From Pseudomonas sp. B6002 (lineage in GTDB: Bacteria; Pseudomonadota; Gammaproteobacteria; Pseudomonadales; Pseudomonadaceae), in contig NZ_JACAOY010000002.1 in NCBI RefSeq assembly GCF_013385985.1, positions 248,001 to 312,000 on the forward strand: a stretch of 64,000 nucleotides of DNA. The letters run 5' to 3'. This document shows, piece after piece, positions 1 through 12,796 of this stretch. The notes under the pieces were generated by a model. It saw only the letters and a list, made by a program, of their open reading frames with translations. It made no database searches and was not told the origin of the DNA. Both the position numbers and the translations under genes were made by a program. Numbering within the stretch: position 1 is the stretch's first letter; every line of letters begins with the position of its first letter.

Positions 1-149
1 ACCACAGCCTGCCGGAAATCGGTGATGTGTTTGGCGGTCGCGACCACACCACGGTCTTGCACGCGTGCCGCAAGATCAACGAACTTAAGGAATCCGACGC
101 GGATATTCGCGAGGACTACAAGAACCTGCTGCGTACACTGACTACTTGA
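1..149 (+). CDS. dnaA: Chromosomal replication initiator DnaA, C-terminal fragment
   Basis: The window opens inside this gene; reading from base 3 gives 48 codons before TGA at 147-149. The fragment is the end of domain IV, the helix-turn-helix that binds DnaA boxes. It contains [15 protein letters not shown], the DnaA signature, in which the DHTTV loop contacts the box. The ending LLRTLTT followed directly by dnaN is the normal Pseudomonas arrangement. DnaA opens oriC and regulates its own gene. The origin itself should lie upstream of dnaA, outside this window. The gene is truncated only by the window edge. Confidence 0.97.
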
Positions 150-187
150 TGACACCAGCGCAGCTTATTAAGGCAAGGGACTAGACC

Positions 188-1291
188 ATGCATTTCACCA
201 TTCAACGCGAAGCCCTGTTGAAACCCCTGCAACTGGTCGCAGGCGTCGTCGAGCGCCGACAGACCTTGCCGGTGCTCTCCAACGTATTGCTGGTGGTCGA
301 AGGCCAGCAATTGTCCCTGACCGGTACCGACCTGGAAGTCGAATTGGTTGGTCGTGTGCAGCTGGAAGAACCCGCCGAACCTGGCGAGATCACCGTGCCG
401 GCGCGCAAGCTGATGGACATCTGCAAGAGCTTGCCGAACGACGCGCTGATCGACATCAAGGTCGATGAAGCCAAATTGGTGGTCAAGGCCGGTCGCAGCC
501 GCTTCACCTTGTCCACGCTGCCAGCCAATGACTTCCCAACCGTGGAAGAAGGCCCAGGCTCTCTGACCTGCAGCCTGGAGCAAAGCAAGCTGCGCCGTTT
601 GATCGAGCGCACCAGCTTCGCCATGGCCCAGCAGGACGTACGCTACTACCTCAACGGCATGCTGCTGGAAGTGTCCGAAGGCATTATCCGCGCTGTGGCT
701 ACAGACGGTCACCGCCTGGCGATGTGCTCGATGCGTGCTGATATTGGTCAGCCTGACCGCCACCAGGTCATCGTGCCGCGTAAAGGTATCCTGGAGCTGG
801 CCCGCTTGCTCACTGAGCCGGAAGGCATTGTCAGCATCGTGTTGGGCCAGCATCACATCCGCGCAACCACTGGCGAGTTTACTTTCACTTCCAAGCTGGT
901 CGACGGCAAGTTCCCGGATTACGAGCGCGTCTTGCCTAAAGGCGGCGACAAGTTGGTACTGGGCGATCGTCAGGCCCTGCGTGAAGCCTTCAGCCGCACG
1001 GCGATCCTGTCGAACGAAAAGTACCGCGGCATTCGCCTGCAACTGGCCAACGGTCAGCTGAAAATCCAGGCCAACAACCCGGAGCAGGAAGAAGCGGAAG
1101 AAGAAGTGGGCGTCGACTACAACGGCGGCTCGTTGGAAATCGGCTTCAACGTGAGCTACTTGCTCGACGTGCTGGGTGTGATGACCACCGAACAGGTTCG
1201 TCTGATTCTGTCCGATTCCAACAGCAGCGCCCTGGTGCAAGAATCTGATAACGACGACTCGGCTTACGTTGTCATGCCGATGCGCCTGTAA
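188..1291 (+). CDS. dnaN: DNA polymerase III beta subunit (sliding clamp)
   Basis: A 367-residue protein, the full family length, beginning MHFTIQREALLKPLQ and ending YVVMPMRL, the conserved clamp C-terminus. It forms the dimeric ring that tethers polymerase III to DNA and also docks MutS, ligase and translesion polymerases. Three repeated clamp domains of about 120 residues are expected; the DGHRLA motif of domain 2 (near residue 175) and SNEKYRG of domain 3 (near 276) are visible. It starts 38 bases after dnaA stops, and AAGGGAC lies upstream of the ATG, so it is probably cotranscribed with dnaA and recF. Confidence 0.98.
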   Translation: MHFTIQREALLKPLQLVAGVVERRQTLPVLSNVLLVVEGQQLSLTGTDLEVELVGRVQLEEPAEPGEITVPARKLMDICKSLPNDALIDIKVDEAKLVVKAGRSRFTLSTLPANDFPTVEEGPGSLTCSLEQSKLRRLIERTSFAMAQQDVRYYLNGMLLEVSEGIIRAVATDGHRLAMCSMRADIGQPDRHQVIVPRKGILELARLLTEPEGIVSIVLGQHHIRATTGEFTFTSKLVDGKFPDYERVLPKGGDKLVLGDRQALREAFSRTAILSNEKYRGIRLQLANGQLKIQANNPEQEEAEEEVGVDYNGGSLEIGFNVSYLLDVLGVMTTEQVRLILSDSNSSALVQESDNDDSAYVVMPMRL

Positions 1292-1311
1292 TCATGCTCA
1301 GCAGAAGCTAG

Positions 1312-4837
<3,526 letters not shown>

Positions 4838-4857
4838 TCAGGCAAACCGGCAAAACA

Positions 4858-4889
4858 AAAAGGCCAACGCTTAGCGTTGGCCTTTTTTA
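4858..4889 (+). terminator. Rho-independent terminator of gyrB
   Basis: A 10-bp perfect stem (AGGCCAACGC, loop TTA, GCGTTGGCCT at 4861-4883) flanked by A's upstream and a T run downstream. It ends the dnaN-recF-gyrB run. The flanking A tract would let it also stop the converging response regulator transcript. Confidence 0.93.
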
Positions 4890-4917
4890 TTGGGTACTCG
4901 AACAGGCAGTTTTGAAA

Positions 4918-4933
4918 TGCTCCACGTGGAACA
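4918..4933. promoter_or_regulatory. parS: parS centromere site 3 (intergenic)
   Basis: TGCTCCACGTGGAACA matches the parS palindrome at 15 of 16 bases (C instead of T at position 3). It lies between the gyrB terminator and the end of the response regulator gene, about 2.5 kb from site 2. Its position outside coding sequence and the retained core CCACGTGGAACA support a real ParB site. Confidence 0.85.
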
Positions 4934-4941
4934 TCTGCGTT

Positions 4942-5664
4942 TTACCCCGGAGTCGTTGCGGCCACACTCTCCAACCGATAGCCGTATCCGTAGATCGTCA
5001 GCAGTTGCCAGCCGCGATCTGCCGTCAGCCCAAGCTTGTTACGCAGACGGTAGATGTGGGTATCCAGTGGCCGCGACGACACCATTTCTTCATGGGTCCA
5101 GAAACGCTCGTACAGGTATTCCCGAGACAGCGGGCGTGCCAGGTTGGCAAACAAGCAGCTAGCGAGTCGATACTCGCGCTCGGTCAGGTTGATCGGCTTG
5201 CCCGCACGGGTAACGGTCAACTCGGCATCATCGAAGGTCAGGTCATTGAAGCTCTGCACTTCATGGGCGTTGGTTTTCTGCAGGCCGTGGCGGCGCAAAA
5301 CGGCCGACACCCGGGCCTTCAATTCATTGGGACGAAAGGGCTTGCTGACGTAGTCATCGGCGCCGCTGTTCAATGCGGTAACGATATCGCTCTCTGCATC
5401 ACGGCTCGTCAGCATGATCACTGCGGGGGGCGACTCCATGTGTTCGCGAGTCCAGCGCAACAGAGCAATGCCGGTGATATCGGGCAACTGCCAATCGAGT
5501 ATCAGCAGATCAAACGTTTCCCGGCGCAGTTGGCGCAGCAGGTCTTCACCCCGTTCAAAAAAATGCAGGGACCAAGGCTGTTCCGTGGTGCTGGGGATTT
5601 GTCGCAGTGTCTGTTCAACCCGACGCAATTCCGCGGGCTCGTCATCCAGTATTGCGACACGCAT
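4942..5664 (-). CDS. OmpR-family two-component response regulator
   Basis: A 240-residue regulator. The receiver domain carries the acidic pair D7-D8, phospho-acceptor D57 (LLILDWQLPD), T86 and K108 (YVSKPF). The C-terminal winged helix (about 140-235) has TEREYRLASCLF and the typical ending GYGYRLE. The ATG at 5664 is chosen over an in-frame start 36 bases further out because AAAGGA lies just before it and the protein then begins MRVAILDDE. It is divergent from the FecR/CHASE2 kinase pair starting near 5940, so that kinase is the likely partner. Its target genes are not evident from this sequence. Confidence 0.9.
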   Translation of the reverse strand: MRVAILDDEPAELRRVEQTLRQIPSTTEQPWSLHFFERGEDLLRQLRRETFDLLILDWQLPDITGIALLRWTREHMESPPAVIMLTSRDAESDIVTALNSGADDYVSKPFRPNELKARVSAVLRRHGLQKTNAHEVQSFNDLTFDDAELTVTRAGKPINLTEREYRLASCLFANLARPLSREYLYERFWTHEEMVSSRPLDTHIYRLRNKLGLTADRGWQLLTIYGYGYRLESVAATTPG

Positions 5665-5939
5665 GGGTGGGTCCTTTCTACTAAAAAATACGGCGGCCAA
5701 CTTCGGGCTAGGCTGCTCAATTACCGGCCTTTGAATCTGAAGAATTGTGGTCAGAATTAACGGCCTTATGATTCCCTCGGTAGGCTGATATCAAAGAGCC
5801 CTTAACCCACTGAAAGACTTCAAAACCGATGTAGGAAAGATACCGGCTCCTGCCCCTGAGGAAAAGGATCAGCCGACACATGCGCTGCCGTCATCCTGTG
5901 CGCGTCGGTGTCAGATGCCTTCTGGAACCCCTAACCTTG

Positions 5940-6884
5940 ATGAGCACCATGACCTTTTCCCCTAACCGATTGTGCTACGCCCTCTCCTCATTGCTGGGTT
6001 TGGTGGTGGGGGCGGCGCATGCTTCTGCTGTGGTGCGCCCGCCCTATATTGATAACCCATGGATGTGTCGAGCGCAGCCGCTACCGGCCGTTGTGCAGCA
6101 CCTGACGGGAGAAGCCTGGAAGCTCGACACCAAGGGCCAATTACGCCCATTGCAGGAAGGCATGACGATTGATGAGAAGGAAGGTGTGAAAACCTCGGCC
6201 TCGGCGTTTGTCAGCCTGTTGCTGGGCGATGGTTCCCGGGTGGTGTTGCCGTCAAGTTCGCAGGTGCGTTTGCATATGGAGCAGAGGCAATCGATTCCCC
6301 AGGTCATCCTGGAACAGGGTCAGGCCGAGGCCTATGTGATCAAGCAGCCCAGTCAGCATGACCGGTTCCAGATCGTGACACCCGTTGGCGTGCTGGGCGT
6401 GCGCGGTACGCACTTTCGGGTGCGGGACGACGGCGAGCAATCCATGCTTGAGGTGCTGGATGGGCAGGTAGCCGCCAACCGGGACACCCGGAAAAAACCT
6501 GATGAAGACGAAGTAAAAGTCGGTGCTCGCCAAGGCCTGCTGTTCAAGAAGCAAGGCGATCTGAACACCGTGACACTCCTGCCCGCACCCAAGTTGGTGG
6601 GTCAGGATGGGCAAAAAGGTGATGCACCTATGTGGAAGTTGTACGTGCGGCCCTTACCCGGCGCCCAGCGCTATCGCGCCCAAGTCGCCACCGACCAAGC
6701 CTTTATGAACATCAAGCAGGAAAACTTTTCCAGCGAGCCGAAAATGAGCTTCACTGGGCTCAAAGCATCGTTCTATCACGTGCGATTGTCGGCTTACGAC
6801 GAACAGGGCCTGGAGGGAGAAACCGGGGTTTATGACATCTTCTACTACCCGCCCGCAACGCAGGCCAAGGCCTCTGGTGGCTAA
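5940..6884 (+). CDS. FecR-domain secreted/periplasmic protein
   Basis: About 314 residues from ATG 5940 (a second ATG at 5949 is equally plausible; an upstream in-frame start at 5880 would place 20 extra residues before the signal peptide). The N-terminus is a signal peptide ending near AAHASA. The FecR fold spans roughly residues 70-180, with the hallmark TPVGVLGVRGTHFRV and a following LEVLDGQV. The C-terminal part (WKLYVRPLPGAQRYRAQVATD) resembles a fibronectin-III-like domain often found after FecR. There is no TonB receptor or ECF sigma factor nearby, so this is not a classical Fec system. It ends 3 bases before the CHASE2 kinase and presumably acts with it in the periplasm. Confidence 0.8.
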   Translation: MSTMTFSPNRLCYALSSLLGLVVGAAHASAVVRPPYIDNPWMCRAQPLPAVVQHLTGEAWKLDTKGQLRPLQEGMTIDEKEGVKTSASAFVSLLLGDGSRVVLPSSSQVRLHMEQRQSIPQVILEQGQAEAYVIKQPSQHDRFQIVTPVGVLGVRGTHFRVRDDGEQSMLEVLDGQVAANRDTRKKPDEDEVKVGARQGLLFKKQGDLNTVTLLPAPKLVGQDGQKGDAPMWKLYVRPLPGAQRYRAQVATDQAFMNIKQENFSSEPKMSFTGLKASFYHVRLSAYDEQGLEGETGVYDIFYYPPATQAKASGG

Positions 6885-6887
6885 TCA

Positions 6888-9167
6888 ATGATGCTCTGGC
6901 GCAAGGCCGAGAAACGCCAACCCACCCATGCACAGCGCCTGTTCCACGGTTTGGTCCGTGAGTGGCTGTGGATAGGTTTGCTGCTCTTGCCTATCACTGC
7001 TTACCTGTCGCTCAGCCCAGGACTGGCGCTGAACAACCCGCTGTATGACAGCCTGCGCCGCCTCACCCCGCTGCCGGTAGACCCGCGCATCCTGTTGGTC
7101 ACCATTGATGACAAGAGTTTGAAAGACCTCGGCCGATGGCCCTGGCCGCGCAGCCTGCACGCAGACCTGATCGACCGCCTGAATGCTGCACAGCCCGCAG
7201 CCATCCTGTTCGATGTGATTTTCAGCGAGCCCGGTGAGCCGGCCAATGATCGGCGTCTTGCCCAATCAGTGTGCGAGGCCGGTAACGTGTTGCTGCCGCT
7301 GTTGCGCGAAGACGCCACCCGCTACAGCCAGCCCGGCGCACAACTACTGCCGCTGCTCAAATGTGCCAAGGGCGTAGGGCATATCAATGTCGAGGCCGAC
7401 AGTGACGGTGTGGTTCGCAATCTGTACATGCGTGAAGGCCCGCCTGATGACACCACGCCGCAACTGGCGTGGATGGCGTACACGCTGAGTGGCCAGGCGG
7501 ACGAGATGCCTGGTGAGGCGCTGGAGCCGATCAGTGCGCACTGGCACCGTGAACACGCCATACGTATTCCGTTCATTGGTGCCCATACGCACTTTCCGAG
7601 TGTGTCCTACGCCAGCGTCCTACGGGGTGAGGTGCCTGCTGAGCAACTGCGTGATCGGCTGATTTTTGTCGGTGCCACGGCGTCTGGCATGGGTGATCGT
7701 TTTGTCACCCCGCTCTCCTCTACCGTCGGTACCACGGCTGGGGTAGAGATCCAGGCGAACGTCCTCAATGGACTGCTTCAAGGCCGAAGCATCGTCGACC
7801 TTCCCGGTTGGCTGGCTGCGTTGATGGCGACTTCAGGGGTGGCGTTGCTGCTGGGTCTATTGCTCTACCGGCCGCGTTACGCCCTGTGGATGACCCTGGG
7901 CTGCATGGCTGCTGCGTTGCTGGGCTCTTTGGCCTTGCTGCGCCTGGGTCATTGGTGGTCGCCTGCGGCGTGCCTGATTGGCCTTTTGCTCAGCTACCTG
8001 ATCTGGAACTGGCGCCGCCTCAGTGTGATCCTTGCCTACTTCGGCTGGGAACTGGCTAGGTTGGATAACGAACCCAAAGTGCTGCCTGAGCGCCGCAGGG
8101 CACCCGCCAGCAAAGGCGACGTGCTGCAAGCGCGTATCTTTGCCCTGGAGCAAGCCGTAAGCCGTACACGGGATACCCGGCGCTTCATGGCTGACGGCCT
8201 GGAATGCCTGCCGGTTGCCACCCTGATTACCGACCCCCAAGGCAATATCTTGCTGGCCAACCGCATTGCCCGCGACGTATTTGGCCATGACTTGATCACC
8301 GCAAACCTGCTCGAAGAACTGGCCGACTTGGGCTATCCGCCGCTGCACAATGGCGTGCGCCCTGCCCTGTCAGTGTTGGAGCTGGTCGAGTTCCGGGACA
8401 TCCACCAGCGCAGCCTGCGCATGGAGCTGGCCCCCATGTTGCCGGCTGACGGCGACGTCGCGCTCGGCTGGCTGCTGAGCCTTACAGACCTGAGTAAGGA
8501 ACGTAACGCCCAGCAGCACCGGGAGACCATGTTGCGTTTCTTGTCCCACGACCTGCGCGCCCCCCATTCAGCGATCCTCGCGCTGCTGGATGTGCACAAT
8601 GGCGAATCCCCGGTATTCGCCCAGATCGAGCAACAAGTGCGGCGGGCCTTGAGCCTTACCGAATCCTTCGTACAACTGGCCAAGGCCGAGGCTGACGGTT
8701 ACCAATTCCAGCCAACCCTGTTCGCCATGTTGGTCATGGATGCCTTCGACCAGGTGGCGGTGATCGCGCAGCTCAAGGGCATTCACTTGGTCCACGACCT
8801 GGATGAGGCCGACGAGGGCATGATCCTGGCCGACCAATCGTTGCTGACCCGGGCGTTATTCAACGTACTGGAGAATGCGATCAAATATTCCCCCTCCGGC
8901 ACCACCGTTCGGTTGAGCCACGCCAGCGTGCAGGGATGGCTTGAGTGCCGCATCAGCGACCAGGGGCCCGGGATCGCGCCAGCGGATCTGCCGGAGTTGT
9001 TCAGTCAATACCGACGCTTCGATTCGGCCCAGGGCAGCGAGGGGCTGGGGTTGGGCCTGACCATGGTCAAGGCCGTGCTGGAACGTCATGGCGGGCGCAT
9101 TCGATGCGACAGCGAACTCGGCATAGGCACAACATTCAGCCTGCAACTGCCCTTGCTGGACGACTAA
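6888..9167 (+). CDS. CHASE2-domain sensor histidine kinase
   Basis: A 759-residue membrane kinase. A first membrane helix lies at about residues 22-42. It is followed by a roughly 270-residue extracytoplasmic CHASE2 region (VDPRILLVTIDDKSLKDLGRWPWPR, then FVGATASGMGDRFVTP). Several hydrophobic helices follow between about 305 and 385. A PAS-like segment follows (CLPVATLITDPQGNILLANR). The HisKA box is FLSHDLRAPHSAIL with phospho-His 554; the residue after Pro is His rather than the usual Leu. The ATPase domain shows NVLENAIKYSP, DQGPGI and GLGLGLTMVK. The ligand is unknown. The 3-base gap to the FecR gene and the divergent regulator suggest a single module. Confidence 0.9.
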   Translation: MMLWRKAEKRQPTHAQRLFHGLVREWLWIGLLLLPITAYLSLSPGLALNNPLYDSLRRLTPLPVDPRILLVTIDDKSLKDLGRWPWPRSLHADLIDRLNAAQPAAILFDVIFSEPGEPANDRRLAQSVCEAGNVLLPLLREDATRYSQPGAQLLPLLKCAKGVGHINVEADSDGVVRNLYMREGPPDDTTPQLAWMAYTLSGQADEMPGEALEPISAHWHREHAIRIPFIGAHTHFPSVSYASVLRGEVPAEQLRDRLIFVGATASGMGDRFVTPLSSTVGTTAGVEIQANVLNGLLQGRSIVDLPGWLAALMATSGVALLLGLLLYRPRYALWMTLGCMAAALLGSLALLRLGHWWSPAACLIGLLLSYLIWNWRRLSVILAYFGWELARLDNEPKVLPERRRAPASKGDVLQARIFALEQAVSRTRDTRRFMADGLECLPVATLITDPQGNILLANRIARDVFGHDLITANLLEELADLGYPPLHNGVRPALSVLELVEFRDIHQRSLRMELAPMLPADGDVALGWLLSLTDLSKERNAQQHRETMLRFLSHDLRAPHSAILALLDVHNGESPVFAQIEQQVRRALSLTESFVQLAKAEADGYQFQPTLFAMLVMDAFDQVAVIAQLKGIHLVHDLDEADEGMILADQSLLTRALFNVLENAIKYSPSGTTVRLSHASVQGWLECRISDQGPGIAPADLPELFSQYRRFDSAQGSEGLGLGLTMVKAVLERHGGRIRCDSELGIGTTFSLQLPLLDD

Positions 9168-9192
9168 AAAAACGTACTTTTCCGCTGTGCAT

Positions 9193-9221
9193 AAAAAACC
9201 GGTCACAAGGACCGGTTTTTT
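9193..9221 (+). terminator. Rho-independent terminator after the CHASE2 kinase
   Basis: Perfect 12-bp stem, AAAAAACCGGTC / GACCGGTTTTTT, around loop ACAAG. The A and T runs at either side make it usable in both directions, so it may also stop the converging plsC transcript. Confidence 0.9.
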
Positions 9222-9335
9222 AATGCTGAAAAAACTTATGCACGTTTTTCGTGATTTTATGAGCTGAAGAAATATGTAAGTAAATCAGCCTGTTATGAAT
9301 CAAAAAAGCCAATTCGCCAACAAACCGTACACAGG

Positions 9336-9344
9336 TTATCCACA
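9336..9344 (+). promoter_or_regulatory. DnaA box (TTATCCACA), intergenic
   Basis: A perfect 9-base DnaA box in the AT-rich gap between the kinase terminator and the plsC stop. Together with four other perfect copies in this window it may titrate DnaA near the origin. A single box does not make an origin. Confidence 0.5.
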
Positions 9345-9349
9345 GATCC

Positions 9350-10120
9350 TCAAACCGCCGGCGTCTCGACCACAACCGGCTCCGGCGGCAACGAACCCAT
9401 GGCTCGTTGCTGGGCTTCATTCCACGCCTGGGCACGGTCATTCAGTGCCGCAATGGCGCGTGGTCCTTCACCTTCGGCGTACATCGGCTCGCCGATGACC
9501 ACGGTGATGGTGCCTTCGCGTTTGGCCCAGCCGGTCTTTGGCCAGAACTTGCCAGCGTTGTGCGCAATCGGCAGCACCGGCAGGTTGGCGTTGACTGCCA
9601 GAGCCGTACCGCCGCGTGAGAACTTGCCTACGGTGCCGTAGGGAACGCGCGTACCTTCCGGGAAGATCAGTACCCAAACGTTGTCCTTGAGCAGCTCATC
9701 GCCCTTCTTGGCCACGTGCTTGAGGGCGGCCTTGGGGTTGTCGCGGTCGATGGCGATCGGCCGCAGCATGGCCATGGCCCAGCCGAAGAACGGCACGTAC
9801 AACAGTTCGCGCTTGAGCACCTGGCTCAGGGGTGAGAAGTATGCCGAGAGAAAGAACGTCTCCCAGGTGCTCTGGTGGTTCGACAGAATCACGCAGGGCT
9901 GGTCCGGCACATTTTCAGCACCCTTGACCTCAAAACGGATGTTCAGGAACACCTTGGTCAGCCACAACGCGCAGCGGCACCAATAGACGTTGATAAAGCG
10001 ATAACGCGCCTTGAACGGCAGGAAGGGCGCAATAAAAAAGCTCAGGGTGCACCAGAGGAACGAACTGGTGCCCAGCAGCAGGTAAAAGAAAAAGGTTCTG
10101 ATGGCCTGCAAAATCGACAT
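9350..10120 (-). CDS. plsC: 1-acyl-sn-glycerol-3-phosphate acyltransferase
   Basis: 256 residues from ATG 10120; the longer frame to 10246 adds 42 residues without family resemblance and runs into gmhB. The enzyme acylates lysophosphatidic acid to phosphatidic acid at the inner membrane. An N-terminal membrane segment (FFFYLLLGTSSFLWCTLSFF) is followed by motif I, SNHQSTWE. That is HX4E rather than HX4D, a variant I recall from Pseudomonas members. Motif III FPEGTR is present. It is downstream of gmhB, glyS and glyQ on the same strand, with an 82-base gap after gmhB. Confidence 0.9.
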   Translation of the reverse strand: MSILQAIRTFFFYLLLGTSSFLWCTLSFFIAPFLPFKARYRFINVYWCRCALWLTKVFLNIRFEVKGAENVPDQPCVILSNHQSTWETFFLSAYFSPLSQVLKRELLYVPFFGWAMAMLRPIAIDRDNPKAALKHVAKKGDELLKDNVWVLIFPEGTRVPYGTVGKFSRGGTALAVNANLPVLPIAHNAGKFWPKTGWAKREGTITVVIGEPMYAEGEGPRAIAALNDRAQAWNEAQQRAMGSLPPEPVVVETPAV

Positions 10121-10202
10121 GGCGGCATTTACCGTTGCGGGACGCGGCCCGCCTGCTAAAAGCGCACTCCCGAGCAATCCTTGTTCAGGAAGTCGAGGGC
10201 GG

Positions 10203-10739
10203 CTAGTTGTTGATAAGTTCTGCGGCAACGGCCGCCAGATCGTCAAAAATCAAGGTGCCTACCGGCAGGTTTTTCGCCTGGGTCTTTTCGCCTTTCCCGG
10301 TCTTAACCAAAACTGGCTGAGAGTCGACGGCTTTGGCCGCCTCCAGGTCACCGAGGCTATCCCCGACGAACCATATCCCAGCTAACGGCACCTTGTAATG
10401 TTCTGCAATGGTTTTCAACATGCCAGGCTTGGGTTTGCGGCAATCGCAGCCCTCGTCCGGCCCGTGGGAACAGTACACCACCAGCCCCACCTCACCGCCC
10501 TGCTCAGCCACTAACGTGCGCAAGCGCGCGTGCATGGCGTTCAGGGTGGCGATGTCGTAGTAACCACGGGCGATGCCGGACTGGTTGGTGGCGATGGCCA
10601 CCGTCCAGCCGGCTTTGCTCAACTGCGCGATGGCCTCAATCGAGCCGGGCAGTGGAATCCACTCCGCCACCGACTTGATGTAAGCGTCGGAGTCGTAATT
10701 GATCACTCCGTCCCGATCGAGAATCAGCAGTTTCAACAT
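10203..10739 (-). CDS. gmhB: D-glycero-beta-D-manno-heptose-1,7-bisphosphate 7-phosphatase
   Basis: A 178-residue HAD-family phosphatase that makes heptose-1-phosphate for the ADP-heptose used in LPS inner core. Motif I is LDRDGVIN (nucleophile Asp8, acid Asp10), motif II ATNQSGIARG, and the late Asp motif is GDSLGDLEAA. The zinc-binding insertion CSHGPDEGCDCRKPKPGM distinguishes GmhB from other HAD phosphatases. It begins 2 bases after glyS ends, so it is in the glyQ-glyS-gmhB-plsC operon. Confidence 0.95.
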   Translation of the reverse strand: MLKLLILDRDGVINYDSDAYIKSVAEWIPLPGSIEAIAQLSKAGWTVAIATNQSGIARGYYDIATLNAMHARLRTLVAEQGGEVGLVVYCSHGPDEGCDCRKPKPGMLKTIAEHYKVPLAGIWFVGDSLGDLEAAKAVDSQPVLVKTGKGEKTQAKNLPVGTLIFDDLAAVAAELINN

Positions 10740-10741
10740 GG

Positions 10742-12796
10742 TTAGCTCAGCGTCGAAATGTCAGCGATATTGACGAACAAGCCGCGCAGGCGCGCCAGCA
10801 TGGCGTAGCGGTTTTTCCGCACGCTGGCATCGTCGGCGTTGATCATCACGGCTTCGAAGAACGCATCCACCGGCTCACGCAAGGTGGCCAGGCGCGCCAG
10901 GGCTTCGGCGTAGTTGCGTTCGGCGATCAGCGGTTTCACCGCGTTTTCTGCCTTGGCGATGGCCGAGTTCAGCGAGAACTCCTTGGCGTCGGCAAACAGG
11001 CCAGGGTCGACTTCGGCGTTGCCCAGGCCTTCGGCCTTGCTCAGCAGGTTCGACACGCGCTTGTTCACGGCGGCCAGGGCATCGGCTTCCGGCAATTTGC
11101 GGAAGGCCTGTACTGCTTGTACGCGTTGGTCGAAGTCCAGCGCCGAACCCGGCTGCAGGGCACGTACCGACAGGTACACCGACACGTCCACGCCTTCGTC
11201 TTCATAACGCGCACGCAGGCGGTCGAAGACGAACTCCAGCACTTGCTCGGCCAGGCCGGCTTGCTTGACCTTGCCGCCGAACTGGCCAACCGCGAACACC
11301 ACGGCCTGGGTCAGGTCGAGGTCCAGCTTCTTGTCGATCAGGATGCGCAGCACACCCAGGGCGGCGCGGCGCAGGGCGTACGGGTCTTTGCTGCCGGTTG
11401 GCAACATGCCGATACCGAAGATACCCACAAGCGTATCCAGCTTGTCAGCGATCGCCACCGCTGCACCGGTCAAGGTGCTTGGCAGTTCAGCGCCAGCACC
11501 ACGCGGCATGTACTGCTCGTTCAGGGCCAGGGCCACATCGTCCGGCTCGCCGTCGTTGAGGGCGTAGTAGTAGCCGGCAACGCCTTGCATCTCCGGGAAC
11601 TCGCCGACCATCTCGGTGGCCAGGTCGCACTTGGACAGCAGGCCCGCACGCGCAGCCCATGCAGCGTCACCGCCAATGCGTGGCGCGATGTAGGCGGCCA
11701 GCTTGGAAACACGTACGGCCTTGTCGTAGACGCTGCCGAGTTTTTCCTGGAACACCACGTTCTGCAGGCGCAGGTTGAAGTCTTCCAGCTTCTGCTTCTT
11801 GTCTTGCTTGAAGAAGAACTCGGCGTCGGTCAGGCGCGGGCGAACGACTTTCTCGTTACCGGCGATGATCTGCTGCGGGTCCTTGCTCTCGATGTTGGCC
11901 ACGGTGATGAAGCGCGGCAGCAACTTGCCGTCCACGTCCAGCAGGCAGAAATACTTCTGGTTGTCCTGCATGGTGGTGATCAGGGCTTCCTGCGGCACGT
12001 CGAGGAAACGTTCTTCGAACGAGCACACCAGCGGCACCGGCCATTCAACCAGGGCGGTCACTTCATCCAGCAGGCTTGGCGGCACGATGGCGGTGCCTTC
12101 CTGCAGGCGGGCCAGTTCTTCGGTGCGCTTGCTGATCAGCTCGCGACGCTCGTTGGCGTCGGCCAGCACGTAAGCGGCACGCAGGTCGGCGGCGTAGTTG
12201 GCCGGCGAAGTGATGCGTACGGCTTGCGGGTGGTGGAAGCGGTGGCCACGGGAGTCACGGCCGGCTTTCTGGGCAAGGATGGTGCAATCGATGACCTGGT
12301 CACCGAGCAGCATCACCAGCCACTGGGTCGGACGCACGAATTCTTCCTTGCGTGCGCCCCAGCGCATACGCTTGGGGATCGGCAGGTCGTTCAACGAGTC
12401 TTCAACGATGGTCGGCAGCAGGCTTGCAGTCGGCTTGCCGGTGATGACCTGGCTGAAACGCAGTTTCGGGCCGCTCTGGTCGATCTCGCTCAGCTCGACG
12501 CCACACTTCTTGGCGAAACCCAGTGCCGCTTGAGTCGGGTTGCCTTCGGCGTCGAACGCGGCCTGGCGCGGTGGGCCGTCGAGGTTGATGCTGCGGTCCG
12601 GCTGCTGGGTTTCCAGCGCGGTCAGCAACACCGCCAGGCGACGTGGCGCGGCGTAGACTTTTTTCGCTTCGAACTTCAGGCCAGCGGTTTGCAGGCCTTT
12701 TTCGATACCGGCCAGGAACGCGTCGGCCAGGGTATTCAGTGCCTTGGGTGGCAGCTCTTCGGTGCCCAGTTCAACCAGGAAATCTTGAGCACTCAT
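10742..12796 (-). CDS. glyS: Glycyl-tRNA synthetase beta subunit
   Basis: 684 residues, the normal length. It begins [20 protein letters not shown], the conserved GlyS start, and the C-terminal part contains the HD-like and anticodon-binding regions. With GlyQ it forms the alpha2-beta2 enzyme that charges tRNA-Gly. Its ATG overlaps the glyQ stop codon by four bases (ATGA), which implies translational coupling of the two subunits. Confidence 0.98.
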   Translation of the reverse strand: MSAQDFLVELGTEELPPKALNTLADAFLAGIEKGLQTAGLKFEAKKVYAAPRRLAVLLTALETQQPDRSINLDGPPRQAAFDAEGNPTQAALGFAKKCGVELSEIDQSGPKLRFSQVITGKPTASLLPTIVEDSLNDLPIPKRMRWGARKEEFVRPTQWLVMLLGDQVIDCTILAQKAGRDSRGHRFHHPQAVRITSPANYAADLRAAYVLADANERRELISKRTEELARLQEGTAIVPPSLLDEVTALVEWPVPLVCSFEERFLDVPQEALITTMQDNQKYFCLLDVDGKLLPRFITVANIESKDPQQIIAGNEKVVRPRLTDAEFFFKQDKKQKLEDFNLRLQNVVFQEKLGSVYDKAVRVSKLAAYIAPRIGGDAAWAARAGLLSKCDLATEMVGEFPEMQGVAGYYYALNDGEPDDVALALNEQYMPRGAGAELPSTLTGAAVAIADKLDTLVGIFGIGMLPTGSKDPYALRRAALGVLRILIDKKLDLDLTQAVVFAVGQFGGKVKQAGLAEQVLEFVFDRLRARYEDEGVDVSVYLSVRALQPGSALDFDQRVQAVQAFRKLPEADALAAVNKRVSNLLSKAEGLGNAEVDPGLFADAKEFSLNSAIAKAENAVKPLIAERNYAEALARLATLREPVDAFFEAVMINADDASVRKNRYAMLARLRGLFVNIADISTLS

